From Methanoculleus taiwanensis (GTDB taxonomy: Archaea > Halobacteriota > Methanomicrobia > Methanomicrobiales > Methanoculleaceae), in the NCBI RefSeq assembly GCF_004102725.1, contig NZ_LHQS01000001.1, positions 875,806 to 939,805 on the forward strand: a stretch of 64,000 nt of DNA. Direction: 5' to 3'. Shown one piece after another: positions 54,729 to 64,000 of the stretch. Under the pieces are notes generated by a model. The model was not told where the DNA came from, did not search any database, and was given only the letters and a program-made list of their open reading frames with translations. The position numbers were made by a program, and so were the translations under genes. The stretch's first letter is position 1. Each line of letters starts with the position of its first letter.

Positions 54729-55460
54729 AGCGTCGATTGTGGCTATCCCGGTGTAGTCGCCGATGGGGAGACCCGATCCGCGGACGACCGCGGCCGGGAC
54801 GCACTCATCGGCTTCGCCCATGACGAGTTCCGCTGCGGAAGCAATGCAGTCGGCGACGGCACGCTTCGTGACGTGCAGTTCCCTGCCGAAGAGATCGGTT
54901 CTGCCGCACTCGTCGATAACCGCCAGAAGTCCCGAGCACCCGATGGCGACGCCGCTCGATCCGAGGCGCATGGCGTGTGTCCGGCTGTCGGCCACGATCA
55001 CTCCCGTATCGGCGCCGCACCGTTTCCGGATCCCTTCGCGTATCCTCGCCGCGCTTTTGTCGGGGTCGGCGGGGAGGAGGACGACCGAGCCAGCGGGGGC
55101 GTTCGATGCGTCGATCCCAGCGTTCGGGAGAAGCGTTCCGTTCTTCAGGCAGAGCAGGAACCCGTCGATTCCTCCGACCACCTTCTCGCTCTCGGAGAGG
55201 ACGATCTCTGCGAGGCGGGGGTCTATCCGGTGTTGCGCGCCGAGGGCGGTTGCGGCCGCCGACGGCTCAACTGAATCGAGAGCGACGATTCTTCCCTCTG
55301 CGGTGGCGACCGCCGACTCGGCGATGACGATGATGTCGCCGTCACGGAAAGCGCCGCACCCGGCATCAGCGGAGGCGTCGATCAGGTGATCGACCATATC
55401 GTCGCCGGCGTGTATGAGTTCGGTCTTGAGGCCGTAGACGCAGAATACATTTTCTTTCAT
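54648..55460 (-). CDS. cofE: F420-0:L-glutamate ligase CofE
   Basis: This 270-residue enzyme adds glutamates to F420-0. It belongs to the CofE/MJ0768-type family by GDIIVIAESAVATAEGRIV, the metal-binding region near LCLKNGTLLPNAGIDASN, and IVADSRTHAMRLGSSGVAIG. It overlaps folP by 4 bases upstream and cofC by 81 bases at its 3' end. Confidence 0.9.
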   Translation of the reverse strand: MKENVFCVYGLKTELIHAGDDMVDHLIDASADAGCGAFRDGDIIVIAESAVATAEGRIVALDSVEPSAAATALGAQHRIDPRLAEIVLSESEKVVGGIDGFLLCLKNGTLLPNAGIDASNAPAGSVVLLPADPDKSAARIREGIRKRCGADTGVIVADSRTHAMRLGSSGVAIGCSGLLAVIDECGRTDLFGRELHVTKRAVADCIASAAELVMGEADECVPAAVVRGSGLPIGDYTGIATIDASECLFMGTALHANPALLDREGKTKPL

Positions 55461-56266
55461 TGTTCCACCATCTTTTGGTATACGGCGAGCAGATCCGCGG
55501 TCTCGGCGACATCGTGCGACCGGACGACCGCCGCTCCGCGCTCGACGAGCATCATGGTGAGTGCAAGGGTGCCGGCAAGACGCTCCTCAGGAGGTTTCCC
55601 GAGCAGATCGCCGAGGAGTGATTTTCGCGAGACCGCTGCAAGGAGCGGGCGATCGAATGCGGTGAAGGCATGGAAGTTCCTGCAGAGCTCCCAGTCCTCC
55701 TCGCTTCCCCGTTCCGGAATCCACCTCCCGACGCCGGGGTCGAGGATGAACTCCTCGATCTCATGCTCCTCGCAGCGGCCGACGACTGTCGCGAGCGCCT
55801 GCATGGTGGCATCGAATCCCACCGCATCGCCGGGCCTGGCGACGCTTGCCATGGCGAAGACGGGGAGGCCTGAATCGGTTGCAATTGTTGCATACTCCCT
55901 GTCGGCAAGCCCGTTAATATCATTGATCGCATGGATCTCGTGCTTTAAGCAGACGCGGAGCACCTCCGGGTGCATCGTGTCGACCGAGATGGTAAGCCCG
56001 GACCCGTCGAGCTCGCCGAGTGCCGAGTCGATCCGTTCCGCCTCCCCGGCTACGGTCAGGGGCGGTGCACCCGGGGCGGTGCTCCGGGCGCCGATATCGA
56101 TAAAATCCGCTCCCCGGTCGTGCATCGCAAAAGCCCGGTCTCGGATGTCCGGAGTTGCGGTATACGATCCGGAAAAAAATGATTCGGGGCTGGCGTTGAT
56201 CACGCCCATGAGGCGGACGGGGGCACTGCCGCCTATCGGGATCTGATTTACAGAACAGATATGCAT
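55457..56266 (-). CDS. folP: Dihydropteroate-synthase-like protein
   Basis: This 269-residue TIM-barrel protein has the DHPS signatures [31 protein letters not shown] and VSRKSLLG. In methanogens the corresponding step belongs to tetrahydromethanopterin synthesis and uses a different aniline, so the exact acceptor is not certain. It overlaps folD by 19 bases and cofE by 4. Confidence 0.88.
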   Translation of the reverse strand: MHICSVNQIPIGGSAPVRLMGVINASPESFFSGSYTATPDIRDRAFAMHDRGADFIDIGARSTAPGAPPLTVAGEAERIDSALGELDGSGLTISVDTMHPEVLRVCLKHEIHAINDINGLADREYATIATDSGLPVFAMASVARPGDAVGFDATMQALATVVGRCEEHEIEEFILDPGVGRWIPERGSEEDWELCRNFHAFTAFDRPLLAAVSRKSLLGDLLGKPPEERLAGTLALTMMLVERGAAVVRSHDVAETADLLAVYQKMVEQ

Positions 56267-57093
56267 GCCTTCCGCTCTGCAGCCTTGAAGGTCTGCTCCA
56301 TGAGCGTCGCGATCGTCATCGGGCCGACCCCGCCCGGCACCGGCGTGATGGCACCTGCCCGTTCCCGCACGGCCTCGAAGTCCACGTCGCCGCAGAGTTT
56401 GCCGTTCTCGTTGTAGTTGATCCCGACGTCGATGACCGTCGCCCCTTCTTTCACCATATCGGCTCTGACGAACCCTGCCTTACCGACGGCACTGACGAGG
56501 ATATCGGCGGAACGCATCTCGTCAGCAAGGTTCTGGGTTTTGCTGTGGCAGATGGTCACCGTGGCGTCGGCGTTGAGGAGAAGAGCTGCCATCGGGCGGC
56601 CGACGTCGATGCTCCGTCCGACGACGACGGCGCGTTTCCCGGCTATCTCGATCCCGTACTCGGCGAGGATGGTCATGATCCCCTTCGGGGTGCAGGGCGC
56701 ATAGACGGGAGTTCCTGCAAGGAGGCGTCCGAGGTTATAGGGATGGAATCCGTCGACATCCTTCTCCGGCGAGACCGCCTCGATCACGCGGGTGGTGTCG
56801 ATCTGCTTCGGGAGGGGGAGCTGCACCAGGATCCCGTTGATATCGGGGTCGTTGTTTAAGCGGGCGACCGTCTCAAGCAGGCGCTCGGTGGTTGTGTCTT
56901 CTGGGAGTTCGATGCCGATCGAACCGATCCCGACCCTTTCGCACGCCCGGTGCTTCATCCTGACATAGAGCTGCGATCCGGGGTCTTCTCCGACGATGAT
57001 GGTTGCGAGCCGGGGGTAGAGCCCCGACTCTTCGATCCGCTCCTTGAGTATCTCGAGCCTCTTTTCAGAGACCTTCTTGCCGTCTAATATCAT
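56248..57093 (-). CDS. folD: Methylene-THF dehydrogenase/cyclohydrolase FolD
   Basis: This 281-residue bifunctional enzyme has [19 protein letters not shown] with the catalytic lysine region ([13 protein letters not shown]), the signature [13 protein letters not shown] and the dinucleotide-binding [15 protein letters not shown]. Its presence beside glyA indicates folate-type or H4MPT-type one-carbon metabolism for biosynthesis. It overlaps glyA by 4 bases. Confidence 0.95.
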   Translation of the reverse strand: MILDGKKVSEKRLEILKERIEESGLYPRLATIIVGEDPGSQLYVRMKHRACERVGIGSIGIELPEDTTTERLLETVARLNNDPDINGILVQLPLPKQIDTTRVIEAVSPEKDVDGFHPYNLGRLLAGTPVYAPCTPKGIMTILAEYGIEIAGKRAVVVGRSIDVGRPMAALLLNADATVTICHSKTQNLADEMRSADILVSAVGKAGFVRADMVKEGATVIDVGINYNENGKLCGDVDFEAVRERAGAITPVPGGVGPMTIATLMEQTFKAAERKACISVL

Positions 57094-58361
57094 ATCACTT
57101 CAGGATACAGGGGATACCTGCTTGCGAGGGCCGTGACCTCCGCCTTCACTTCGCTGATGGCCTTCTTTGAGGTCTTGTCCCGGGCGATGTCCTTGAGGAC
57201 GCGGGCGATCCAGTATGCTATCTGCTTCATCTCCGCTTCTTTCATGCCGCGCGAGGTCACCGCGGGAGTGCCGATCCTGAGGCCGCTCGTGACGAAGGGA
57301 CTGAGTTGTTCGCGGGGGATGGTATTCTTGTTGACGGTGATCCCCGCTTCGCCGAGGGCGTTCTCCGCCGCAAGCCCGGTCAGGTGGTCGCCGTTCGTGG
57401 AGAGCCCCGTCAGGTCGAGGAGAATTAAGTGGTTGTCGGTGCCGCCGGAGACGATATCGAGCCCTTCTTCGGCAAGGACGTCGGCTATCGCTTTCGCGTT
57501 CTTGATGACCTGCCCGCAGTACTCCTTGAAGGACGGGTGCATGGCCTCTTTGAAGCAGACTGCCTTCGCCGTGATGACATGCATCAGCGGTCCGCCCTGC
57601 ATGCCGGGGAAGACCGACTTGTCGATGGCGGGAGCGTCCTCTTTCCTGCACATGATGGCACCGCCGCGGGGGCCGCGGAGGGTCTTGTGCGTCGTGGTCG
57701 TCACGAAGTCGACCACACCGACCGGCGAGTTGTGGTAGCCGGTTGCGCAGAGACCTGCGATGTGGGCGATGTCGGCCATACAGTATGCATCGACCGATTC
57801 GGCGATCTCCTGGAACGCTTTGAAGTCGATCTCACGCGGGTACGCGCTCGCACCGCAGACGATCATGGAGGGCTTGACGATCCGCGCCATCGCTTCGAGG
57901 TTCGCGTAGTCGAGCGTCTCGGTCTCGGGGTCGACACCGTACTGGAAGATCGAGTACCACTTGCCGCTGATATTGACCGGTGATCCGTGGGAGAGGTGGC
58001 CGCCCTGCGAGAGGTTCTGGCTCATTATCCTGTCCTTGTAGTTCAGGTATGCAAAGTAGACTGCCTGGTTTGCCTGGCTCCCGGAGTGGGGCTGCACATT
58101 GGCGTGTTCCGCTCCGAAGAGTTCGCACAGCCTGTCGCGCGCCAGATTTTCCACGACATCGTGATATTCGCAACCGCCGTAGTATCGCTTGCCGGGATAC
58201 CCCTCCGCATATTTGTTGGTCATTATTGACCCCATTGCCTCGAGGACGTTCTTGCTCACGACGTTTTCGGAGGCAATAAGTTCCAATCCATTGAGCTGGC
58301 GCAGACGCTCGCACTCGATGAGATCTGCAACTTCTGGATCGAATTCAGCCAGACTAGACAT
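57090..58361 (-). CDS. glyA: Serine hydroxymethyltransferase GlyA
   Basis: This 423-residue PLP enzyme interconverts serine and glycine while moving a one-carbon unit to a pterin. The PLP lysine is K226 in [26 protein letters not shown] and [13 protein letters not shown] are family marks. The frame continues up to 59006, but those residues are a shadow of the divergent coiled-coil gene. The ATG at 58361 is the true start. It leads the operon glyA-folD-folP-cofE. Confidence 0.95.
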   Translation of the reverse strand: MSSLAEFDPEVADLIECERLRQLNGLELIASENVVSKNVLEAMGSIMTNKYAEGYPGKRYYGGCEYHDVVENLARDRLCELFGAEHANVQPHSGSQANQAVYFAYLNYKDRIMSQNLSQGGHLSHGSPVNISGKWYSIFQYGVDPETETLDYANLEAMARIVKPSMIVCGASAYPREIDFKAFQEIAESVDAYCMADIAHIAGLCATGYHNSPVGVVDFVTTTTHKTLRGPRGGAIMCRKEDAPAIDKSVFPGMQGGPLMHVITAKAVCFKEAMHPSFKEYCGQVIKNAKAIADVLAEEGLDIVSGGTDNHLILLDLTGLSTNGDHLTGLAAENALGEAGITVNKNTIPREQLSPFVTSGLRIGTPAVTSRGMKEAEMKQIAYWIARVLKDIARDKTSKKAISEVKAEVTALASRYPLYPEVI

Positions 58362-58461
58362 GTAAAAAAAGGTAGCCTTGAAGAGGTAATAGTCTTTCTT
58401 CCCCGGATTCAAATGAAATATTAATACGTAATCACCATCAAGGTTAGTTTCGAGGGAAATA

Positions 58462-59151
58462 ATGGCACAGAAAGATGCACGAATCCGGTTTCTCGAGCGG
58501 GAACTTGCTGAGCGGGAAGGGGAAATGGAAAAGTTAAAAGGGGTGGAAACGGTGGAATTTTCAGACAATGACGATGAGCGTCTGCGCGGCGTTGAGCGGA
58601 AGATCAAGGAGATTGAAGCACTGATGAAGGGTCTGACCGAAGAGATGCTCGATCTCAAATCGATCGTCATGAAGATGCAGCGCCAGACCGAGGAGCGCAT
58701 GAAGATGCCCGTCGCTGCAGTGCCGGCGGCCGTCGAGCCGGAGCCCCGGAAAGCCGTCCGCCCTGCAGAACCGGAGCAGACGGTGCCGACGCAGAACGTC
58801 AGGCGTGTCAGCCGGACCGATCCGCTGGTCAGGCCGACGGCGGTGCCGCGGCAGAGTCTGGTGACACCCCAGGCACGCCCCGCTCCCCGCGCCGCTCCGG
58901 TGCCCGAACCGGAAGACACCACCGATATGGAACTTATCATGCAGAACGACGGAACGCTGAAACCGGAGAAGAGGACGGGTTCCGAGTATATCGTTGCGAG
59001 CAACAAATATCAGAATAAGGTTATGGGCGGCAAGAGGAAGGGCTCGTCTGACCGTATCGTCGTCGCGGAACCGGGGCAGAGGACGAAAGAAGTCGACAGC
59101 ATTATTCATGCAGACGAAGACGATACTATCGAATTTGATTCGAACAAGTAA
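58462..59151 (+). CDS. Coiled-coil hypothetical protein upstream of smc
   Basis: I do not recognise a characterised family in this 229-residue protein. Residues about 5-80 form a strong coiled coil ([37 protein letters not shown]). Residues about 85-155 are a proline/alanine-rich disordered linker. The tail is basic then acidic (GGKRKGSS, ending [14 protein letters not shown]). It is the first gene of the smc-scpA operon, with smc starting 14 bases later, so it is likely an accessory factor of the SMC complex. Similar proteins beside smc in other euryarchaea would be the test. Confidence 0.8.
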   Translation: MAQKDARIRFLERELAEREGEMEKLKGVETVEFSDNDDERLRGVERKIKEIEALMKGLTEEMLDLKSIVMKMQRQTEERMKMPVAAVPAAVEPEPRKAVRPAEPEQTVPTQNVRRVSRTDPLVRPTAVPRQSLVTPQARPAPRAAPVPEPEDTTDMELIMQNDGTLKPEKRTGSEYIVASNKYQNKVMGGKRKGSSDRIVVAEPGQRTKEVDSIIHADEDDTIEFDSNK

Positions 59152-59165
59152 GTGGAGCCTGATCC

Positions 59166-62100
59166 TTGTATATAACGCAGCTTGAGATCGACAACTTCAA
59201 GTCTTTCGGGAGAAAGACGAAAATTCCATTTCTTGAAGGTTTTACTGTCGTATCAGGCCCGAACGGTTCAGGGAAGAGCAATATCATCGACAGTATCCTT
59301 TTTGTTCTCGCACTCTCCGGTGCCCGTGGCCTGCGAGCGGAGAAGCTGACCGATCTGATCAATGTCAATACCGGCAAGAACACCGCCGAGGTGACGATCA
59401 CCTTCTCGGACGGCACCACGATACGCCGGAAGATCAAGCAGACGCCGACCGGCTACTATAGCTATAATTATCTCAATAACCGGCTCTGCAAGCAGGGCGA
59501 TGTCATCGGGTTCCTGGCGAAGTTCGGTATCAAGCCGGAGGGCTACAATGTCGTGATGCAGGGCGATATCACCCGCATCATGGAGATGAGCAACACCGAA
59601 CGGAGGAAGATCATCGATGAGATCGCCGGCGTCGCGGAGTTCGAGCATAAGCGCGAGCAGTCGTTCTCGGAGCTTGAGATTGTCCGGGAGCGGATCGAGC
59701 GAGAAGAGATCATTCTCCACGAACTCGCCGCGCGCCTCGACGAGTTGCAGCAGGAGCGCGAACAGGCGCTCGAATACCAGCGGTGGCAGGGCGAACTGGA
59801 ACGGCTCGAACGGTGCCGCGGGGCCGCGCTTGTCCGGCGCAAGGAGCAGGAGGTTGCGACGCTGCAGGAGCTTGCGCAGGGGCAGAATGCTGCGCTCCTC
59901 CGTACCGGTGGCGAGATCGAGGAGCGGAAGGGTGAGCTTGGCGGGACGCGCAGCCAACTTTCCGAGCTCGATCTTGAGATCGGCAGAAAGAGCGGCACCG
60001 AGTATCTGCAGATCGTCGCCCGGCTTGAGGAGGCGCGAAGCGGGATCAAGCTTGCTGAAAAGACGATAGAACGCTTGAAGCGCGAGAAGGAGGAGAACCT
60101 TGAGGCGGGCAAGCGTATCTATATGGACAGCAGGCGGGCCGAGTCCCGGGTGAACGAGTGCGTCGAGCAGATCCGGAGCCTCAGTATCGACCGGGCGAAT
60201 CTCGCGATGGAGCTCTCCGCCAGCAGAGAACGGATGAGCGAGGTCGAGGCGCGGATCGAGGTCGAAAGCCGGGAAGTCGAGGGGGTGAAGGATCAGCTCT
60301 TCGCCGGGATGGAAGCCCTCGAACGCGAAAAAGAGGTTCGGGCGAATCTGCTCCACGAGCAGGATATTATCATCGAGAAGAGCCGGATGCGCACATCCGA
60401 GCGGGAGCGTCTCGAAGGGCGCCTCCGGCAGATCGATGAGGAACTCGCAAGCAAGCATGCGCAGCTCGCGGAGTATTCGGGGGCAATCGCAGATGCCGAG
60501 GAGGAGAAGCGCCGGGTCGAACGGGAGCTCTCCGATGCCGAGAGTTCGCTCTTTGCGAAACGCTCGACGCTGGATCGCCTGAAGAAAGAGATCCGGGCGC
60601 ATGAGCAGGAGATCATCCGTTTCGAGGCGCAGCAGCAGGCAGGCGGGGATGCGGGCGGACGGGTGATGGAGGAGATCCTCGGTATGGAGGGTGTCTACGG
60701 AACCGTCGCCCAGCTCGGCCGCGCGCCGCCCGAGTACGCCACGGCGCTCGACGTCGCGGCAAGCGGGCGTCTTCGGCACGTCATCGTCGAAGACGACGGC
60801 GTCGCGTCCGGGGCGATCCGGTTCTTAAAGGAGAACCGTCTCGGCCGGGTCACGTTCCTGCCGCTCAATAAACTCAGGCCGCCGATCATCTCCCCGCTCG
60901 ACGCCGATCCCGGCGTGATCGGGTATGCGGTCGACCTTCTCGAGTATGATCCTGAGTTCGAGCGGGCTTTCCGGGTAGTCTTCGGCACGACGGTCGTGGT
61001 GGATACCCTTGAGCGTGCCCGGAGGATGATGGGCAAGTACAAGATGGTGACGCTCGAGGGCGAGGTTCTTGAGCGGGCCGGTGCGATGACCGGAGGCGCC
61101 AACCAGAAGAAAGTGAAAGGTTTCGGCGTCGCGGTCGAGGACGAGATCGCCCGCCTGCGAGCCCTCCTTGGAGAGCTCGAGGCCGAGGCGGCGGAGGTCG
61201 ATGCTGCGATCCGGCGTTCTTCCTCGTTCTCGGAAGAACTCCGGAGCAGGAGGACGAACCTCGACGAGCAGCTCTCCCGCTACCGGATGCTGGCGGAGGA
61301 GTACCAGAAGCGCGTCGAGGTTCTCGGAAGTGAGAAGCAGGAGCTCGAGTCTGCGCTTGCCGAGATGCGCGATGGTACGAGGACCGGCGGGGCGGAGCTT
61401 GCACGGATTGAGAGCGAGCTCGCCGCCGCCAATACCGGGATCACCCGGCTTGGCGGGGAGATTGAAGCTCTCAAGGCGAAACTCGACGATACCGGGATTC
61501 CCGCGTTGACCGGGGACTACGAACGGTATCGCAGAGAGGTCGACGAGACTGAGAAGAGGCTCCGGAACAAGGATGCCGATATTGCGGACGCCAAGCGCGA
61601 GCGGCAGCATTTCGCAAACCGCCTTGAAGAGCTTGCGGCCGATCGCGAACGGATCGCGGCAAAGAACCGGGAGATCGATACCGAGATAACGGCGTCCGGC
61701 ACCGAGATCGACGGGCATCGCCGGTCTATTGAGAGTCTCGAAGCACGGCAGCAGGAGTTCTCGCAGGAGCTTGCTGATCTCCGCAGGGAGCGCGATCAGA
61801 TCGTCGCCCGCATCCAGGAACTTGAGAGGGGCATCGTCGAGCTTGAAGGCGCCGCCGAGCGGACCCGGATGCAGATCCAGGCTTTCGCCGAGCGGGAACG
61901 CTCGCTGCTGCAGGAACTTGCAGAGCTCCGTGAGCAGGCGGGGGACGTCGAGTCCGAGCTCGATCTCGCCGAGATCGATGCAGGTATCGATGCCGCCGAA
62001 CGCGCGCTCAAGAAGATCGGCGCGGTCAATATGCTGGCGATCGAGGAGTGCGAGCGGGTTTCGAAGCGCGCCCTTGAGCGGACGGAGAAGAAAGAGGTTC

Positions 62101-62609
62101 TCTCGAGGGAACGGACGCTGCTCCTTGAGCGGATCGAGAAGTTCGAGAAGATGAAGTTCGATGCGTTCATGACCGCCTTTTCGGCGATAGATACGAACTT
62201 CCGGGAGATCTTTGCGCGCCTGACGGACGGAACCGGACGGCTGGTCCTCGAGAACGAAGAGAACCCCTTCTCAGGAGGCATGACGTTCGCCGTCCAGCCG
62301 CGGGATAAGAAGGTTCACCTCCTCTCGTCGCTCTCGGGAGGGGAGAAGTCTCTCACGACCCTTGCATTCATCTTCTCGATCCAGAAGTACATGCCTGCTC
62401 CGTTCTACGCCCTCGACGAGGTCGATATGTTCCTTGACGGGAATAATGTGGAGCGCATCGCCTCTATGATCAACGAACTCTCGTCACGGGCACAGTCGGT
62501 GATTGTCTCGCTGCGTAAGCCCATGATAGAGCGTGCCGATCGTATCGTCGGCGTGACTATCCGGCCCGATAAGAGCACGTACGTGACCGGTGTGAAGAAC
62601 AATGGATGA
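59166..62609 (+). CDS. smc: Chromosome segregation protein SMC
   Basis: This 1147-residue ATPase has Walker A (SGPNGSGKSN, residues 30-39), two long coiled coils, a hinge (about 505-640, from GVYGTVAQLGRAP), the signature SLSGGEKSLTTLAF and Walker B YALDEVDMFLD. It dimerises and organises DNA loops with ScpA. The start is a TTG at 59166, with GGAG nine bases upstream; the product begins MYITQLEIDNFKSFG as in the family. It overlaps scpA by 8 bases. Confidence 0.96.
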   Translation: MYITQLEIDNFKSFGRKTKIPFLEGFTVVSGPNGSGKSNIIDSILFVLALSGARGLRAEKLTDLINVNTGKNTAEVTITFSDGTTIRRKIKQTPTGYYSYNYLNNRLCKQGDVIGFLAKFGIKPEGYNVVMQGDITRIMEMSNTERRKIIDEIAGVAEFEHKREQSFSELEIVRERIEREEIILHELAARLDELQQEREQALEYQRWQGELERLERCRGAALVRRKEQEVATLQELAQGQNAALLRTGGEIEERKGELGGTRSQLSELDLEIGRKSGTEYLQIVARLEEARSGIKLAEKTIERLKREKEENLEAGKRIYMDSRRAESRVNECVEQIRSLSIDRANLAMELSASRERMSEVEARIEVESREVEGVKDQLFAGMEALEREKEVRANLLHEQDIIIEKSRMRTSERERLEGRLRQIDEELASKHAQLAEYSGAIADAEEEKRRVERELSDAESSLFAKRSTLDRLKKEIRAHEQEIIRFEAQQQAGGDAGGRVMEEILGMEGVYGTVAQLGRAPPEYATALDVAASGRLRHVIVEDDGVASGAIRFLKENRLGRVTFLPLNKLRPPIISPLDADPGVIGYAVDLLEYDPEFERAFRVVFGTTVVVDTLERARRMMGKYKMVTLEGEVLERAGAMTGGANQKKVKGFGVAVEDEIARLRALLGELEAEAAEVDAAIRRSSSFSEELRSRRTNLDEQLSRYRMLAEEYQKRVEVLGSEKQELESALAEMRDGTRTGGAELARIESELAAANTGITRLGGEIEALKAKLDDTGIPALTGDYERYRREVDETEKRLRNKDADIADAKRERQHFANRLEELAADRERIAAKNREIDTEITASGTEIDGHRRSIESLEARQQEFSQELADLRRERDQIVARIQELERGIVELEGAAERTRMQIQAFAERERSLLQELAELREQAGDVESELDLAEIDAGIDAAERALKKIGAVNMLAIEECERVSKRALERTEKKEVLSRERTLLLERIEKFEKMKFDAFMTAFSAIDTNFREIFARLTDGTGRLVLENEENPFSGGMTFAVQPRDKKVHLLSSLSGGEKSLTTLAFIFSIQKYMPAPFYALDEVDMFLDGNNVERIASMINELSSRAQSVIVSLRKPMIERADRIVGVTIRPDKSTYVTGVKNNG

Positions 62610-63333
62610 AGAGCCGGTCGAGATCCTTGCCGGTATGGCCGAACGGGGTGAGGTCGATCCGTGGAATATCGATATCGTCGATGTGACCGATCGGTTCCTT
62701 GCAGAGATGGAACGGCGCAAGGAGCTTGACCTCCGGATATCCGGGAGAACGCTCTTTTACGCCGCAACGCTCCTTCGGATGAAGTCGGAGTATCTGGATG
62801 AAGCAGACGACGATGGGGAGGAGGGCGAGCTCCTGCCAGAAGACGATCTGCTCATTGATCTCGACTTTGACTTCGACCCGGAGCAGCGCGGGGAGCCGAT
62901 GGACCGGCTTGAGCGGGAGATCCAGCGCCGGATCGGGCGCAAGAGTGTTCGGAAGCGCCCCCCGGTGACGCTGTACGAGCTCTTGAAGCAGCTCAAGACT
63001 GCCGAGCGGGAACAGCGCCGCAGGCAGCGGAGAAGAACTCCGGCTGTCAGGGAGGCCGAGTTTGAGCCTGGAGCGGATGAGGTCGTCTCGCTCGCCCATG
63101 ACGAAGGGTACCAGATGGCGGTCTCGACGGTGCTTGAAGGGTACCTCCGCACTGCCCGTGGGGGTGCGCCCCAGACGCTCGGGAGGCTCTCGTCGCAGAT
63201 GGGGTGGACGATGCGCGATGTGTATATTCCGCTGCTCTTCCTGATGCTCGAAGGAAAGGTTGCTCTCTGGCAGGACGAGTTCTTCGGGGAGATCTTCGTC
63301 GGCGAGGAAGGGCCGCCCGGGGAGGAGGGATGA
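62602..63333 (+). CDS. scpA: Segregation and condensation protein ScpA (kleisin)
   Basis: This 243-residue kleisin has the N-terminal SMC-binding part (VEILAGMAERGEVDPWNIDI) and helix LDLRISGRTLFYAATLLRM, an acidic/basic linker, and a C-terminal winged-helix (TLGRLSSQMGWTMRDVYIPL). It bridges the SMC heads. It overlaps smc by 8 bases. scpB is not in the window. Confidence 0.94.
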   Translation: MDEEPVEILAGMAERGEVDPWNIDIVDVTDRFLAEMERRKELDLRISGRTLFYAATLLRMKSEYLDEADDDGEEGELLPEDDLLIDLDFDFDPEQRGEPMDRLEREIQRRIGRKSVRKRPPVTLYELLKQLKTAEREQRRRQRRRTPAVREAEFEPGADEVVSLAHDEGYQMAVSTVLEGYLRTARGGAPQTLGRLSSQMGWTMRDVYIPLLFLMLEGKVALWQDEFFGEIFVGEEGPPGEEG

Positions 63334-63706
63334 TCCGCGGGAGAGTCCCGCACTGCCGGTCGGTGGTGATGCCCGGTATGCGCGGGCAGTGTCCGCCAGC
63401 AATTTTCTTTTGCAAAGTCCTTCTTCTCAGCTGATTTGAGTGATTTTTCGCAGATTCTTCTATCGGGGCTGCGCGCGTGGCCTGTTTCCTTCCTCAATGG
63501 TAATCGCATCTATGGTTCTCCTGGCAATTCCTCTTCATCCCGGCGTTTTTTCCGGGGTGTCCTCCACTTCCGGGGTGGTGGTCGGTGGTTCGCAGCCGGA
63601 TATCCTCGCGACAGTTGGTTCAGGCGAATTAATTGGGTTTTATCTCAATAACTGTCTGTATTTCCTGTTTTTTGTCTCAGTCGGGCTGGTCAAAGGGTGG
63701 ATAATG

Positions 63707-63715
63707 TTTATATGG
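63707..63715 (+). promoter_or_regulatory. Strong TATA-like promoter box 1
   Basis: TTTATATGG preceded by GGATAATG fits an archaeal TATA plus upstream purine element. Transcription would start near 63735. Confidence 0.5.
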
Positions 63716-63855
63716 GTCTACCTCTAACATATGGAGGCTGCGTTGGTATGGCGCCCGGTCGTGCAGCCCTTCGGGGTGGTCTGTCCGGTGTGCTGCCAGG
63801 TGCGCAACTATGAGGGTGCGAGCCCGGTGTGCTCGGATCTGATGCGGGAACAAGG

Positions 63856-63863
63856 TTTATATG
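63856..63863 (+). promoter_or_regulatory. Strong TATA-like promoter box 2
   Basis: TTTATATG preceded by GAACAAGG repeats the first box 149 bases later. Transcription would start near 63885 and run off the window. Confidence 0.5.
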
Positions 63864-64000
63864 CTGGAAAAGCCAACATAGTTTCCTGCACAAGTTCTCG
63901 TTGTGCCGACGAATCTCCATGATTCGTGCAGCACGGCGGGAATGCAGTCAGGGGCGGTTGGTTTCGTTGCCGCATGCGGGGGTGCGCAGGACGCAACCCT

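Larger units (their letters stand above)
63334..64000. other. Region after scpA with promoter-like boxes and no identified gene
   Basis: Several T-runs just after scpA (63402-63445) could end its transcript. A plus-strand frame to 63727 includes a hydrophobic tail (NNCLYFLFFVSVGLVKGW) but has no family signature or ribosome-binding site. A 63-residue frame at 63731-63922 (cysteines in VVCPVCCQV) would be nearly leaderless from the first promoter but spans the second one. A frame from GTG 63903 stays open to the window end and could be the start of a gene. I cannot support any of them firmly. Confidence 0.4.

Noticed and set aside
58362..59006. N-terminal extension of GlyA to 638 residues
   Set aside because: The added sequence is antisense to the coiled-coil gene, and the GlyA family starts at 58361.
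59268..60779. 503-residue minus-strand ORF opposite smc
   Set aside because: It is leucine/arginine-rich shadow translation of the SMC coiled coil with no start context.
63731..64000. SRP 7S RNA or RNase P RNA at the window end
   Set aside because: I looked for the SRP GGAAG/AGCAG core and the RNase P GAGGAAAGTCC-type core and found neither.

Overview
The window is GC-rich archaeal chromosome from a hydrogenotrophic-type methanogen, most likely Methanomicrobiales (Methanoculleus-like). The basis is F420 biosynthesis (cofG, cofC, cofE), a methanofuran-pathway tyrosine decarboxylase (mfnA), a methanogenesis-marker-8 type protein, diphthamide synthesis (dph2), an archaeal ATP-dependent DNA ligase, a PCNA-binding Nre protein, and archaeal TATA boxes with several leaderless starts. 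This is a gene-content inference; no rRNA is present.

Layout. 0-8 kb: a TrmO-like methyltransferase, a large REC/PAS/GAF histidine kinase, a GNAT acetyltransferase, an AbrB-type regulator with arsenite methyltransferase, and a KamA-family radical SAM enzyme. 8-10.5 kb: thiM-thiE and a convergent nadA whose 5' end lacks a usable start codon in frame. 10.6-15.7 kb: a sulfur-transfer cluster made of a ThiS/SAMP-like protein, NcsA-type tRNA thiolase, marker-8 protein, and a regulator divergent from iscS-iscU-E1 (ThiF/MoeB-like) with an 18-bp perfect palindrome between them. 15.8-17.7 kb: a lipoprotein serpin and a duplicated zinc-ribbon protein. 17.7-22.4 kb: a molybdate/tungstate uptake region with a MOT1-type permease divergent from modA-trmO-modB-modC. 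22.7-36.5 kb: metallo-hydrolase, PAS sensor, PIG-L deacetylase, DNA ligase, Nre, AIM24-like protein, HNH nuclease, YgiQ-type radical SAM protein, PPC-domain protein and a membrane acyltransferase.

36.5-40.7 kb is an accessory island: a decayed IS630-type transposase, an AT-rich SAM methyltransferase unlike its surroundings, an IS5-family element with recognisable inverted repeats and a probable -1 frameshift, a two-gene secreted/lipoprotein operon, a decayed reading frame, and a tRNA-Val(GAC) at the right edge.

40.8-50.8 kb: serA, then a tight run ppsA-mfnA-hpt-dph2-METTL5-type methyltransferase-MFS transporter, then a UbiB-like kinase. 50.9-58.4 kb: purC-purS-purQ-ferredoxin:thioredoxin reductase, cofG divergent from cofC, and the overlapping operon glyA-folD-folP-cofE. 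58.4-63.3 kb: the chromosome-organisation operon (coiled-coil protein, smc, scpA). The last 0.67 kb holds two strong archaeal promoter-like boxes but no gene I can identify.

The observations I rank highest are the compact thiolation/Fe-S cluster with its palindrome, the related AT-rich operator-like elements at 136-170 and upstream of modA, the trmO gene inside the molybdate operon, the nadA start problem at a CT dinucleotide run, and the tRNA-linked island.
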